NCBI RefSeq assembly: GCF_000427405.1
Contig: NZ_KE386491.1
Location: 5,177,047-5,241,046, forward strand
DNA: 64,000 nt
From: Flectobacillus major DSM 103
GTDB lineage: Bacteria > Bacteroidota > Bacteroidia > Cytophagales > Spirosomataceae
Reading direction: 5' to 3'
The translations under genes were made by a program, and so were the position numbers. The notes under the pieces were generated by a model. It was not told the origin of the DNA, ran no database searches, and saw only the letters and a list, made by a program, of their open reading frames with translations. How positions within the stretch are numbered: position 1 is the first letter of the stretch; every line of letters begins with the position of its first letter. Below are positions 52,639-61,776 of the stretch, in pieces.

Positions 52639-55600
52639 TTATTTTACGATAGACACTTTATGGATTTCATGTTTACCGTCTTTTAAACTAATATTGAGCC
52701 AATACAAACCTGAAGGAATAGCTTTGAGGTCGATACTATTGCTAGAAAGGTTTTTAGTTTCAAAAACTGTCGAACCATTGGCACTTTGTAGCTTAGCCTG
52801 TGCAATAGTACTAATATCGTCAGTCATGATGTATAATACCTCCGAAACAGGGTTTGGATATACCACAGCACGGGTTTGGAGTTCTGGATTTCTGCTTTCA
52901 GTCAACTTGTCGAACCCTGAAGCAAGTTTATAATTAGCCCCTGATAAAATACTTTGTGTGGTTTTGGCTGTTTGTGAGCCTACTTCGCTCGGAATAACAA
53001 AAATCGGAGTTTCAGTTACGGCTATCTGAAACTGTCCATTGCTATTACTTACACTTACACTATCCATTTTTTCGCTACCTGCTTTTGGTGTAAAAATCTT
53101 AATGTCATGGATATTGCCCAAATTAAGAGTATAGCTACCCGTGCGACCGATTTCGTCGGGAATCGTCAAAATATATGCCGATTTACCATTTAGCTCGTAG
53201 CGGTCAACCAGTGGGTCGAGTGAAAGCGTTTGTTTGTAGACATAGTCTCCAATAAGATTTTTGGTTTGGTACAAATAATCAGCTATTGGACGACGGCTTT
53301 TATCTTGATTGATTAATCCTGATGACGAAAACTGTACAGGATTTAAGGGATTGTCATCGTATAGCATAAAGAAAAAGCTTTTTTCTACTCCCAAACGATT
53401 GTACATCAATGCCGAACGGAGGCCCCAATCGGCTTGGGTAATGGTAGCTGGTTTGTCGCCAATAGCAATGGCTTTGAGAGGACTACCTTGGTTAATATCA
53501 AAGCCTAACTCGGTAATCCAAACAGGCATATCATAAGCTTCTTCGTGAGCTACTTTGACAAAAGCTTTGGCTACATTGCCTGCAATAGATACCTCTGGTG
53601 CAGCAGCACGTGAAGATGAACCACTTTGGCTGGAATTGGCATTGTCAGAATACAAATGATAATTAATGACATCCCAACAAAGATTGACCGTACCATCGGG
53701 TTTGTAACCTCTAAATTCTTTACACCAATCAATCATTCCACGGATGTAGTCGGGCGATGCCGATGCTAGGCCAGCCATAACAACTTTGATATTAGGGTCT
53801 GCATTTTTAGCTCCAATACCTGGCCCCATCGTATTTTTGTGACCATCATAAAAAGCCGATAAATTGGCGGCATATTCACGAGCCGTTTGATACGCTTTTC
53901 GGCCTTTCCACCATTTATCACGTTCATTGCCACATTCAATATATTGGATTGTACCAAGCCCTACTTTAAGGGTATTGACATTGTCGTTTGTCCAACGAGG
54001 CTGAGTAAAGACACTCAACAGGGTAGTATCTACATTGGGGTTACTACCATAGCGAGCAACATACTGGAAAGCTACCTGAGCTTGTTCTCGATACGAATTA
54101 GGGTCGGAAAAAGATTTCCCGTATTTTACAGGAACAATATTATTGTCTTGGTCTTCGGCAGGATAAGTATTGTACATCCAGTTAGGAGCACCCTGCAAAC
54201 ATGGCAGCACAACAATACCCGCCTGTTGGCAACGTTCGTAAATAATATCATAATTCCAGCCACCATTAAAACAAGGATTATAGGTATAAACGTCTTCGTA
54301 GTGTTCTAGTTTTTCCCAGTCCATATATTGACGGAATCCAGAAAATGCACTAAACGTTGCCATTTTACTTTCATCAATAAGCGAGGCATCGGTACTTTTC
54401 AGAAAATCCCATTCAAAGGCATTGATACCAAAGCCATCTTTCATTTTGATATTTTTGAGCGGAGGCGTTGTAGTTACTCCTGTACCAGCGGTATAAGTAC
54501 CATATAGCTCCATTTCGGTAGGATACGCCCCATTGCAATTGATAACTAAATACCTAAAATTGGCACTAGGAGGGTTGGCCAAAGTAAATACTCCTTGGTT
54601 GTTGGGGTCGGGGCCTACCCAGCTCATATAAGTCGCTCCTGTAAAAGTAGCAATCAGCACCCTTTCCCATTGGTCTGTAATACCATAGAGTTTGAAAGGA
54701 GTATTTTCCATAGTACCAGTGCCGTCATAAAATTTAATACTTTGGATATGAATACTTTCGCCTACTTGAAGCGGATAGTAGGCATCAAAATTATCGAGTA
54801 TTTTACCCCAGCCTGTAAATACATTTACATCGGTTACGCCATCGAATAGAGCATCCAAACCATTACTTGTATTGTTGAGTTGATACCATCTACTGGCTAC
54901 AATCGGGATTTTTGTACCAATAATAGTTGGGTTATTGGGGTTGGTTGGTGGAGGCGTTACCGCACCATTAATGATAGTTCCATAAACTTGTACTTTTAGC
55001 GGAATATTATTCCCGAATTTTCTAATAATAACGGCATCGGCAACTGTAGGGTTGGATAGCACTAAGTCGACAAAGGTGTTGTAACTCAAGCCCTCAAAAT
55101 TACCTAGAAAAGTTAGTTGTGTACCATTGAGGGCATAAATAGAGGCAGGCTTGTCGGTAAACGTACCCGAACCATCGTAAAACGACAGTTTGGAAAGAAT
55201 ACTTCGGTGCTCAAGGGTCAGTTTAATATCTACCCATTTGTCGTTGCCCCCCCAAACACTCTGAACAACACTATTGATGTCGTCGGTTATCCAAGGGGCA
55301 TAGTCTTGCCCTGTATTTTCACTTGGTGTGATACCTATCACTTTGAGTTTTTCCATTGGAGGTACCAGCTTAGGGGTACCAGCTATTGCCTCTCCATAAA
55401 TTTGTACTTTTTGAGGAATATTATTCCCAAATTTTCGGATAATAATGGCTTCGGCAATCGTAGGATTGGCAACTGGTATATCAACAAAATTCATGTATGT
55501 CAAGCCTTCAAATTTTCCTAAATAGGTCATCGTGGTATCGTTGAGGGCATAAATAGAAACAGGGTCATCGACAAAAGTACCAGTATAGTCATAGAGCGAG

Positions 55601-56250
55601 AGCTTGGAAATTAAGCTTTTATGTTCTAAGGTTAGTTTTATGTCTACCCATTTGTTATTGCCTGTCCACGCATTTTCAACAAGCGAATCCAAGTTGTCGG
55701 TCAACCAAGGCGAGTAATCCTGACCTGTATATTCGCTGGGATTGATACCCATAATTTTGAGCCGATTGCTTGGAGGTAATACCTTGGTAGCTCCAGGGAT
55801 AGGGTCGCCAAAAACCTGTACTTTTTGAGGAATATTATTGCCAAATTTTCTAACAACAATGGCATCGGCAGTGATGGTATTGGGCAATACCAAATCCACA
55901 AAAGTTAAATAGGCCAGTCCCTCAAATTTGCCAAGGTAGGTCATCGAGGTGTCGTTCAATGCGTAAATGTAGGCAGGGGCATCGGCAAAGCTACCCTCTT
56001 TATCATAAAAAGAGAGCTTAGAAACAGCACTTTTGTACTCAAATCGAAGAGTAACGTCTACCCATTTGTTGTTGTTTATCCAAGCATTGGCAACAAGTTG
56101 AGAGAGGTCGTCGGTGTACCAAGGCGAATAATCTTGGCCAGTATCTTCGCTAGGTGTAATGTGAATAATTTTGACACGGTTGGTTGTTTGTGATAGGCTG
56201 TTTTGTACCCAGCAGAGGAGTACCAAACAAAGGAGCACATAGTTTTTCAT
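52639..56250 (-). CDS. Secreted multidomain clan GH-A glycoside hydrolase with T9SS sorting domain
   Basis: The 1203-residue protein starts with a signal peptide (1-20). Three near-identical beta-sandwich modules of about 138 residues follow (25-162, 163-300, 301-435), each with TPSEDTGQDYSPW and KFGNNIPQKVQVYG features. A fourth, related discoidin-like module lies near 450-590. A TIM-barrel catalytic region spans about 600-1000. Glu776 in ECGNE is the likely acid/base and Glu914 in WITELGFD the likely nucleophile, the strand-4/strand-7 pattern of clan GH-A. The C-terminus (about 1130-1203, VVYPNPVSEVLYI ... GLYWLNISLKDGKHEIHKVSIVK) is a type A T9SS sorting domain. It is exported to the cell surface or released. 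Its substrate family is not one I can name. The ATG at 56250 gives the clean signal peptide; the 26-residue upstream extension does not. Confidence 0.85.
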   Translation of the reverse strand: MKNYVLLCLVLLCWVQNSLSQTTNRVKIIHITPSEDTGQDYSPWYTDDLSQLVANAWINNNKWVDVTLRFEYKSAVSKLSFYDKEGSFADAPAYIYALNDTSMTYLGKFEGLAYLTFVDLVLPNTITADAIVVRKFGNNIPQKVQVFGDPIPGATKVLPPSNRLKIMGINPSEYTGQDYSPWLTDNLDSLVENAWTGNNKWVDIKLTLEHKSLISKLSLYDYTGTFVDDPVSIYALNDTTMTYLGKFEGLTYMNFVDIPVANPTIAEAIIIRKFGNNIPQKVQIYGEAIAGTPKLVPPMEKLKVIGITPSENTGQDYAPWITDDINSVVQSVWGGNDKWVDIKLTLEHRSILSKLSFYDGSGTFTDKPASIYALNGTQLTFLGNFEGLSYNTFVDLVLSNPTVADAVIIRKFGNNIPLKVQVYGTIINGAVTPPPTNPNNPTIIGTKIPIVASRWYQLNNTSNGLDALFDGVTDVNVFTGWGKILDNFDAYYPLQVGESIHIQSIKFYDGTGTMENTPFKLYGITDQWERVLIATFTGATYMSWVGPDPNNQGVFTLANPPSANFRYLVINCNGAYPTEMELYGTYTAGTGVTTTPPLKNIKMKDGFGINAFEWDFLKSTDASLIDESKMATFSAFSGFRQYMDWEKLEHYEDVYTYNPCFNGGWNYDIIYERCQQAGIVVLPCLQGAPNWMYNTYPAEDQDNNIVPVKYGKSFSDPNSYREQAQVAFQYVARYGSNPNVDTTLLSVFTQPRWTNDNVNTLKVGLGTIQYIECGNERDKWWKGRKAYQTAREYAANLSAFYDGHKNTMGPGIGAKNADPNIKVVMAGLASASPDYIRGMIDWCKEFRGYKPDGTVNLCWDVINYHLYSDNANSSQSGSSSRAAAPEVSIAGNVAKAFVKVAHEEAYDMPVWITELGFDINQGSPLKAIAIGDKPATITQADWGLRSALMYNRLGVEKSFFFMLYDDNPLNPVQFSSSGLINQDKSRRPIADYLYQTKNLIGDYVYKQTLSLDPLVDRYELNGKSAYILTIPDEIGRTGSYTLNLGNIHDIKIFTPKAGSEKMDSVSVSNSNGQFQIAVTETPIFVIPSEVGSQTAKTTQSILSGANYKLASGFDKLTESRNPELQTRAVVYPNPVSEVLYIMTDDISTIAQAKLQSANGSTVFETKNLSSNSIDLKAIPSGLYWLNISLKDGKHEIHKVSIVK
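54977..56178 (-). repeat. Three tandem copies of a ~138-residue carbohydrate-binding-like module
   Basis: The three modules share the pattern I-x-ITPSE-x-TGQDYSPW-x-TDDL at their start. They then share NNKWVDIKLTLEH, SKLSFYDxxGTF, IYALNDT-x-MTYLGKFEGL and RKFGNNIPQKVQVYG. They differ in scattered residues, so the duplication is older than that of the LysM linker. Each resembles an F5/8 C-type domain that binds sugar. Confidence 0.85.
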
Positions 56251-56492
56251 AGTTAAAAAGATGTGATAGATGGTGGAAAAGAAAAAGCAATAAATAAATT
56301 TTAAAGTAATAGCGAGAAATGTAATCAAAGGTATAAATAATCATTTATCATTAAAATTCTTCTGAGAAAAATAATTTTATGGTAGTTTAATGGTAATATA
56401 GAACATTCTTTTTTGAGTTTTTTTAGGATAAAAACCTTGAGATAGTACGAAAAATTACACTGTATAAGCCTAAAGCATAACAAAACATGACG

Positions 56493-56500
56493 TAATTTTG
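56493..56500 (+). promoter_or_regulatory. TAATTTTG -7 box of the HopJ-family gene
   Basis: TAATTTTG fits TAnnTTTG and lies 22 bp before ATG 56522. The longest frame of that gene begins at TTG 56498 inside the box and is rejected. Confidence 0.6.
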
Positions 56501-56521
56501 TACTTCATCAAAATCATCATT

Positions 56522-56866
56522 ATGTCTATCGTTTTGCTTTTAGAAAAAATCCAGAATACTCCCGACAGTATTGAGTTTAGTGAGGTTATTGCAACTATCG
56601 ACCAACACTATGACTTTACGCCAACAGCTTTTCGTAATGGCGATACCATAAATCAGGCAGGGCAAAATTCGGGTTCTTGCAAGTTGTTTTCGTTTGCCCA
56701 AATACAAAACCTAACCCAAAGTCAAACTTTGGCATGTTTTGGTGCGTTTTATAGAAAAGATGTACTCGAAAACCCCATAGGAACAGACCACCAAAACATC
56801 AGAAATTTTATCAAATTTGGCTGGGATGGTATCCAATTTGAAGGAAACGCACTTACGCAAAAATAA
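56522..56866 (+). CDS. HopJ-family protein
   Basis: The 114-residue protein matches the HopJ family, named after a Pseudomonas type III effector but widespread in bacteria without such secretion systems. Conserved blocks are VIATIDQHYDFTPTAFRNGD, then QNSGSCKLFSFAQ, then FYRKDVLENPIGTDHQNIRNF. These contain a Cys, several His/Asp and an Asn typical of the family. No biochemical function is known. The name 'effector' is historical and does not imply secretion here. It is followed after 133 bp by an arginyltransferase-like gene on the same strand. Confidence 0.85.
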   Translation: MSIVLLLEKIQNTPDSIEFSEVIATIDQHYDFTPTAFRNGDTINQAGQNSGSCKLFSFAQIQNLTQSQTLACFGAFYRKDVLENPIGTDHQNIRNFIKFGWDGIQFEGNALTQK

Positions 56867-56999
56867 GATTCGGAGGAGGTGTGTCGTAGGTATAAGCCTC
56901 CTCTTAGTACTTGTTTAGCATTTGCTGATTTGTACTTCTGCTACTCATAATTCATATACGCTTACTTTAATACCCATTTATCAACTAGAAGAGTTATCA

Positions 57000-58055
57000 A
57001 TGCTTGCAGAGTTACATTCGCCCGAACATCTTCCCAATAAAGAACTCGATACCTACCTTGCCGATGGCTGGTTTAGGATGGGGCAAAGTATTTTTACAAC
57101 CAATTTTCTGAAGTTCAATAGTGTTTTTTATAGTGCTATTTGGCTTCGTATTGATTTATTTAATCTTGTGTACCCCAAAACCAAACAAAAGCTTGCCAAA
57201 CTCAATGCAAAATTTAGGGTAGAAATTCAGCCCGCATCGCTGACTATGAAGCAGGAAGCCCTTTTTGCTAAATACCGACAACATATTACTTTCGATACCT
57301 CTTCATCTTTGCAGCAGCTGTTATATGGCGATACCCAACGAGAAATTTTTGATGCCTACGAAGTGAATGTGTATGATAATCAGAAGCTGATTGCCACAGG
57401 TTTTTTTGATTTGGGAGAAGACAGTGCCGCAGGTATTTCGTGTTTTTATGACCCCGAATATAAAAAACATAGCTTAGGCAAATATTTGATGTACCTAAAA
57501 ATGGATTTTTGTCAAAGCAAAGGGATGAACTACTTTTACCCGGGGTACTTTGTGCCAGGTTACCCCTTATTTGATTACAAAGCTGACTTAGCTCCGCAAT
57601 CGCTCGAATATTTAGATGTTTTTTCAGAGCTTTGGAAGCCTTTTAGTACTTTTTTGCCCGAAAATACGCCTATCAAATTAATGCAAAATAAACTATTGGC
57701 TTTACAAGATTTGCTTGAAGAAGAGGGCGTTCCTGTTGAATTTATGCACTATGAGTATTTTGATGCCAATTTGGTAGCTAGTCTTAATGGCTTATCGTTG
57801 TTAGATGCCCCATTGTTTTTGTTTTGCCTTGAAAAAGAAGCCAATTTTATTAATCCCATCATTACTTTCGATATTCAGAAACAGGCATATCGGTTAGTAT
57901 TATGCACCAGTGTTTTTCAGATGGATTATAAAGGTACAGAAAAAGGGTATTTTGGTGAACACCTTTTGCAGCCATCAAAGTATTTATTTACAACCGAATC
58001 GGTTGATATTATGGCACATATTATTGCTCATTCGCTCAAAAAAACAGTGCAATAA
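57000..58055 (+). CDS. Arginyl-tRNA--protein transferase-like (ATE) protein
   Basis: The 351-residue protein resembles arginyl-tRNA-protein transferases, with the ATE C-terminal GNAT-like domain. Key stretches are DTQREIFDAYEVNVYDNQKLIATGFFDLG, then GISCFYDPEYKKHSLGKYLMY, then GMNYFYPGYFVPGYPLFDYK. In the family these bind the aminoacyl-tRNA and the acceptor protein. They tag N-terminal acidic residues with Arg (or Leu in Bpt) and feed the N-degron pathway. The N-terminal Cys-rich ATE_N zinc motif of eukaryotic enzymes is not evident here, so activity is uncertain. The longest frame starts at a TTG (56922); I use the ATG at 57000. Its neighbour HopJ protein may be co-transcribed. Confidence 0.75.
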   Translation: MLAELHSPEHLPNKELDTYLADGWFRMGQSIFTTNFLKFNSVFYSAIWLRIDLFNLVYPKTKQKLAKLNAKFRVEIQPASLTMKQEALFAKYRQHITFDTSSSLQQLLYGDTQREIFDAYEVNVYDNQKLIATGFFDLGEDSAAGISCFYDPEYKKHSLGKYLMYLKMDFCQSKGMNYFYPGYFVPGYPLFDYKADLAPQSLEYLDVFSELWKPFSTFLPENTPIKLMQNKLLALQDLLEEEGVPVEFMHYEYFDANLVASLNGLSLLDAPLFLFCLEKEANFINPIITFDIQKQAYRLVLCTSVFQMDYKGTEKGYFGEHLLQPSKYLFTTESVDIMAHIIAHSLKKTVQ

Positions 58056-58484
58056 GGCAGCAGGTTGATACAATAAACTGATGTGACGGGTTTTATTGCA
58101 AAGAGAATCTATTTACTCAGAAATAATCTTATCTATACACTTACTTCATTTGTTTCATTTTTTTACTAACTTATCCTATCAAACAGAGATAAAATAGATT
58201 TTTTTACAAAATAAATATACACAATAGCCGTATATAGTGTATAATAGCCGATAATTTGATATTAAATATATAAACACACTCGTTTTTATAAAATCCCTCT
58301 AAGTAGAATCGAAGGGTAAAATGTGTGAGTAACTTATGCCTAAGCATTTTGAATGTTCTATCTGAATTAATATTTATATCAGGCAAAGTGTATGAATCTA
58401 TTGAAAAAAACTCTGTGTGAATCGAACATTTCGAGTGAGTTGCCTTACTATGACATTTTTGCGTTATTATTCTTTTACCACACT
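58056..58484. other. Intergenic region upstream of the hybrid kinase
   Basis: It contains a 20-bp-spaced direct repeat of AATAGCCG (58223-58230 and 58243-58250). This overlaps an inverted repeat ATACAC (58217-58222)/GTGTAT (58237-58242). It could be an operator for the kinase gene. The ATG at 58392 would add 31 residues that precede the signal peptide, so the start is placed at 58485. Confidence 0.45.
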
Positions 58485-61400
58485 ATGAAACTACCTGCTC
58501 GTATCTATACAACATGGGTTGGATGGATACTTCTTTGCCTAGCTATACCCAATATGGCTTGGTCTCAAACAATAACCGATGGTGCAATTGACCTTCGACA
58601 ATATGACTTTTCAGCAAAAGAACCTATATCATTAGCAAACAATTGGGCATTTTATTGGAAAGAGTTATTGACTCCCCAACAAGTACAAAGCGGAAAATTC
58701 GCTCCCAATTACTATGTTCCGTTTTCTAAGATATGGAATGAACAGCCCCAACTAGCACTACCCATAAAGGCGTTTGGGTATGCCACTTACAGTAATACCA
58801 TATATATCAATCGTCGTATAAACCCTGTTGTTGCCTTTACCATTCCTGCAGCGTATTCGAGCTATAGCTGTTGGATTAATGGCGAATTAATCGCCCAAAA
58901 TGGTATTGTAGCCAAAGACCGTCAACACTACAAACCACATTGGCTTCCTATTCTGAAAATATATGATATAAAATCTGACACTTTACGAATAGTTGTACAG
59001 GTAGCCAACTTTGACCATTCTAAAGGTGGTTTTTCGCAAGTAATTAAGATAGGTAATCCTCGGGATTTATATGAAACCAGAGAACGAGAATTGGCTTCAG
59101 ATATGCTACTGACAGGTATTTTATTGATGGGGGCATTCTTGTTTTTTGGCTTGTACTTTATGGGGCAACACGAGCGGGAGGTACTCTATTTTGGTATTTT
59201 CTGCCTATTGTTTGTCTATCGAATTGTTGGGGTCGATAACCTATATTATCTACATCATCTGTTTCCTAATATCGACTGGCATATAACCATACACCTAGAG
59301 TATGGAGCAATGTATTGTGCTATTTTTGTATTTTGTATTTTTTTAAGAAGACTCTATCCAGAAGAAACGGGCGACCTTTTCCTTAAATTTATTGCGGGTA
59401 GTAGTTTAGCTTTTACGATATTGCTAATCGTAGCACCTATTTATATATATACTTATAGTGCCCGCTATTTTTATTATATCGTTTTGATTTTTGTGGTCTA
59501 TAACCTCATTACTGTGATTAGGGCATTTTTGCTCAAGCGACAAGGCTCGTTTTATGCTTTACTGAGTTTTATCTTTTTGGGTATTGCTGTAATATTCAGT
59601 ATATTAGGTTATTATCGTTTTATAGACTATAATCCTATTTATTTCTTTTTTGGCTATTTGAGCTTTATTTTCTTTCAAAACCTTATTTTATCCTATCGTT
59701 TTTCTTATTCGTTGCGTCATGCCAAAGAACAAGCCGAACAGGGTGGGCGAGCTAAATCTGAATTTTTGGCTAATATGAGCCATGAAATCCGTACTCCTTT
59801 GAATGGAATTATTGGTTTTACAGATTTACTGATGAAAACCAAACTCGACGAAACTCAGCATAAATATATGTCAACGGTGTTTCAGTCGGCCAATTCTTTG
59901 CTTGATATTATCAATGATATATTAGACTTTTCAAAGATTGAGGCAGGCAAACTGGAGTTGGTTATCGAGAAAACAGACCTCTTAGAGCTAGGTCAGCAGA
60001 TTATCAATATTATAACTTTTCAGGCCGATGAGAAAAAGTTGGAAGTACTCTTAAATATTCCACCAGACATTCATCGCTTTATTTGGACAGACCCTGTGCG
60101 TTTGAGACAAATCCTTGTAAATCTTTTAGGAAACGCTGTTAAGTTTACTGAAAAAGGCGAAATAGAACTCAAAGTGGAGGTATTGCCAGCTACCAGCGAA
60201 GGCTATACCAATTTTAGGTTTTTGGTACGAGATACAGGCGTTGGGATCGATACTACTAATCAAACCAAAATATTTAATGCCTTTGCACAAGAAGACGCAT
60301 CAACTACACGAAAATTTGGTGGTACAGGACTTGGGCTTACTATTTCTAATAAACTACTGAGCTTGATGGGGTCTAGCCTCAAGCTAGAAAGTACCAAAGG
60401 AATAGGCAGTACTTTTTACTTCGATGTGTCTTTGCGTTCTGAGCAGGGAGAACCAATGCAGTGGGACAATATCGACAAGATTAAGAAAGCCTTAATTGTA
60501 GATGATAATGCTAATAACCGCCAAATTTTGCAGGAAATGCTGGCCCTCAAAAATATTGCTTCTCAACAGGCCGAAAATGGTATCGTTGCTTTGGAGTATC
60601 TGGAGGAGGGTCGACAATATGATGTAATTCTGATGGATTACCACATGCCCTACATGGATGGCCTAGAAACGATTAAACATATTCGTAAAAAAATAGATTA
60701 TTCGGTTGATAAACAACCTATTATGTTGTTGTATAGCTCTTCCGATGATCAACACATTAGTACATCCTGTGCCGAATTGGGAGTACACCATCGTTTGTTG
60801 AAACCTATCAATATTCAGCAGTTGTACAACTCATTGTCGAGGCTTACCGAAACTCATATATTTACGAATGGGCTCGACAAAGAATATGTGCCAAAGGTAT
60901 TGTCGTCTTCCGAAAAGCTAACAATTATGATTGTAGAAGACAATCCAGTGAATATGCTTTTGGCCAAAACAATTTTTAGAGGGCTTTTTAGTAATGCTAC
61001 TATTTTAGAAGCCGAAAATGGGCTTCAGGCCATCGAAACCTATAAAACTAATAATATTGATATTATTTTTATGGATGTGCAGATGCCCGTTATGGGGGGC
61101 TACGAGGCTACCAAGGGTATTCGTGCTTTGGAGTCGGACACGCATATACCGATTATTGCTCTTACAGCGGGAACAGTTAAGGGTGAACGAGAGAAGTGCT
61201 TGGAAGCAGGGATGGACGATTATATAACCAAACCTGTAGTGCGAGCAACCTTAGAAAAAACGATTGTGAAATGGATAAATGTGCAATGGGAATCATCTGT
61301 CCAGCAAACCAATACCACTATACCCGAAGAAATGGATTACCATTTTGATAAAGCCGAGTTGTCTAAACGCTTAGATAACGATGCCAATTTCATGGCTCAG

Positions 61401-61652
61401 TTGCTACTGATAGCCAAAGAACATTTGGGTACATTTGATATTGAATTACAAAAACTGATTGATGAACAAAATTTGAAGGAAATAAAAGCCTTGGCTCATA
61501 AGTTAAAAGGTACGGCACTATCGAGTAGCTTTCCTTATTTGGCAAGCCTAGCCGACCGCCTCGAACATATTGAAGAGTACAACGAAACCCTAATAGTAGA
61601 AATACAAGCAAATATGAAAGCTGAAATAGCAATATTAAAGACGTTGATTTAG
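58485..61652 (+). CDS. Hybrid sensor histidine kinase (7TMR-DISM, HK, two REC, HPt)
   Basis: The 1055-residue protein has a signal peptide (1-28) and an extracellular 7TMR-DISM ligand-sensing domain (about 35-195). Seven membrane helices follow (about 210-410). The dimerisation/phosphoacceptor motif [11 protein letters not shown] has His433. The ATPase domain carries the N-box ([14 protein letters not shown]) and G-box ([10 protein letters not shown]). Two receiver domains with Asp718 (VILMDYHMP) and Asp864 (IIFMDVQMP) follow, and a C-terminal HPt has His1005 ([12 protein letters not shown]). This is a complete intramolecular phosphorelay. Its output regulator is not encoded in the window. 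7TMR-DISM domains sense small ligands, often carbohydrates. A 14-bp perfect hairpin follows the stop. Confidence 0.92.
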   Translation: MKLPARIYTTWVGWILLCLAIPNMAWSQTITDGAIDLRQYDFSAKEPISLANNWAFYWKELLTPQQVQSGKFAPNYYVPFSKIWNEQPQLALPIKAFGYATYSNTIYINRRINPVVAFTIPAAYSSYSCWINGELIAQNGIVAKDRQHYKPHWLPILKIYDIKSDTLRIVVQVANFDHSKGGFSQVIKIGNPRDLYETRERELASDMLLTGILLMGAFLFFGLYFMGQHEREVLYFGIFCLLFVYRIVGVDNLYYLHHLFPNIDWHITIHLEYGAMYCAIFVFCIFLRRLYPEETGDLFLKFIAGSSLAFTILLIVAPIYIYTYSARYFYYIVLIFVVYNLITVIRAFLLKRQGSFYALLSFIFLGIAVIFSILGYYRFIDYNPIYFFFGYLSFIFFQNLILSYRFSYSLRHAKEQAEQGGRAKSEFLANMSHEIRTPLNGIIGFTDLLMKTKLDETQHKYMSTVFQSANSLLDIINDILDFSKIEAGKLELVIEKTDLLELGQQIINIITFQADEKKLEVLLNIPPDIHRFIWTDPVRLRQILVNLLGNAVKFTEKGEIELKVEVLPATSEGYTNFRFLVRDTGVGIDTTNQTKIFNAFAQEDASTTRKFGGTGLGLTISNKLLSLMGSSLKLESTKGIGSTFYFDVSLRSEQGEPMQWDNIDKIKKALIVDDNANNRQILQEMLALKNIASQQAENGIVALEYLEEGRQYDVILMDYHMPYMDGLETIKHIRKKIDYSVDKQPIMLLYSSSDDQHISTSCAELGVHHRLLKPINIQQLYNSLSRLTETHIFTNGLDKEYVPKVLSSSEKLTIMIVEDNPVNMLLAKTIFRGLFSNATILEAENGLQAIETYKTNNIDIIFMDVQMPVMGGYEATKGIRALESDTHIPIIALTAGTVKGEREKCLEAGMDDYITKPVVRATLEKTIVKWINVQWESSVQQTNTTIPEEMDYHFDKAELSKRLDNDANFMAQLLLIAKEHLGTFDIELQKLIDEQNLKEIKALAHKLKGTALSSSFPYLASLADRLEHIEEYNETLIVEIQANMKAEIAILKTLI

Positions 61653-61696
61653 AAAGCTGAGGTGCATTTCTTGTATGTTGTGGCTGAGTCTTATTG

Positions 61697-61730
61697 TTCT
61701 ATTAGCAGGCCGATTTGCCTGCTAATAGAA
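61697..61730. terminator. 14-bp perfect hairpin between convergent genes
   Basis: TTCTATTAGCAGGC (61697-61710) pairs perfectly with 61717-61730 around CGATTT. It ends the hybrid-kinase transcript and can act for the penicillin acylase on the other strand. Confidence 0.75.
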
Positions 61731-61776
61731 AAGTAGTAGAAAATGGTAAATAGATTCAGTCGCTTATAATTCTGCC

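Noticed and set aside
54595-55521. Plus-strand frames inside the glycosidase gene
   Set aside because: Shadows of a well-supported minus-strand gene with signal peptide and sorting domain.
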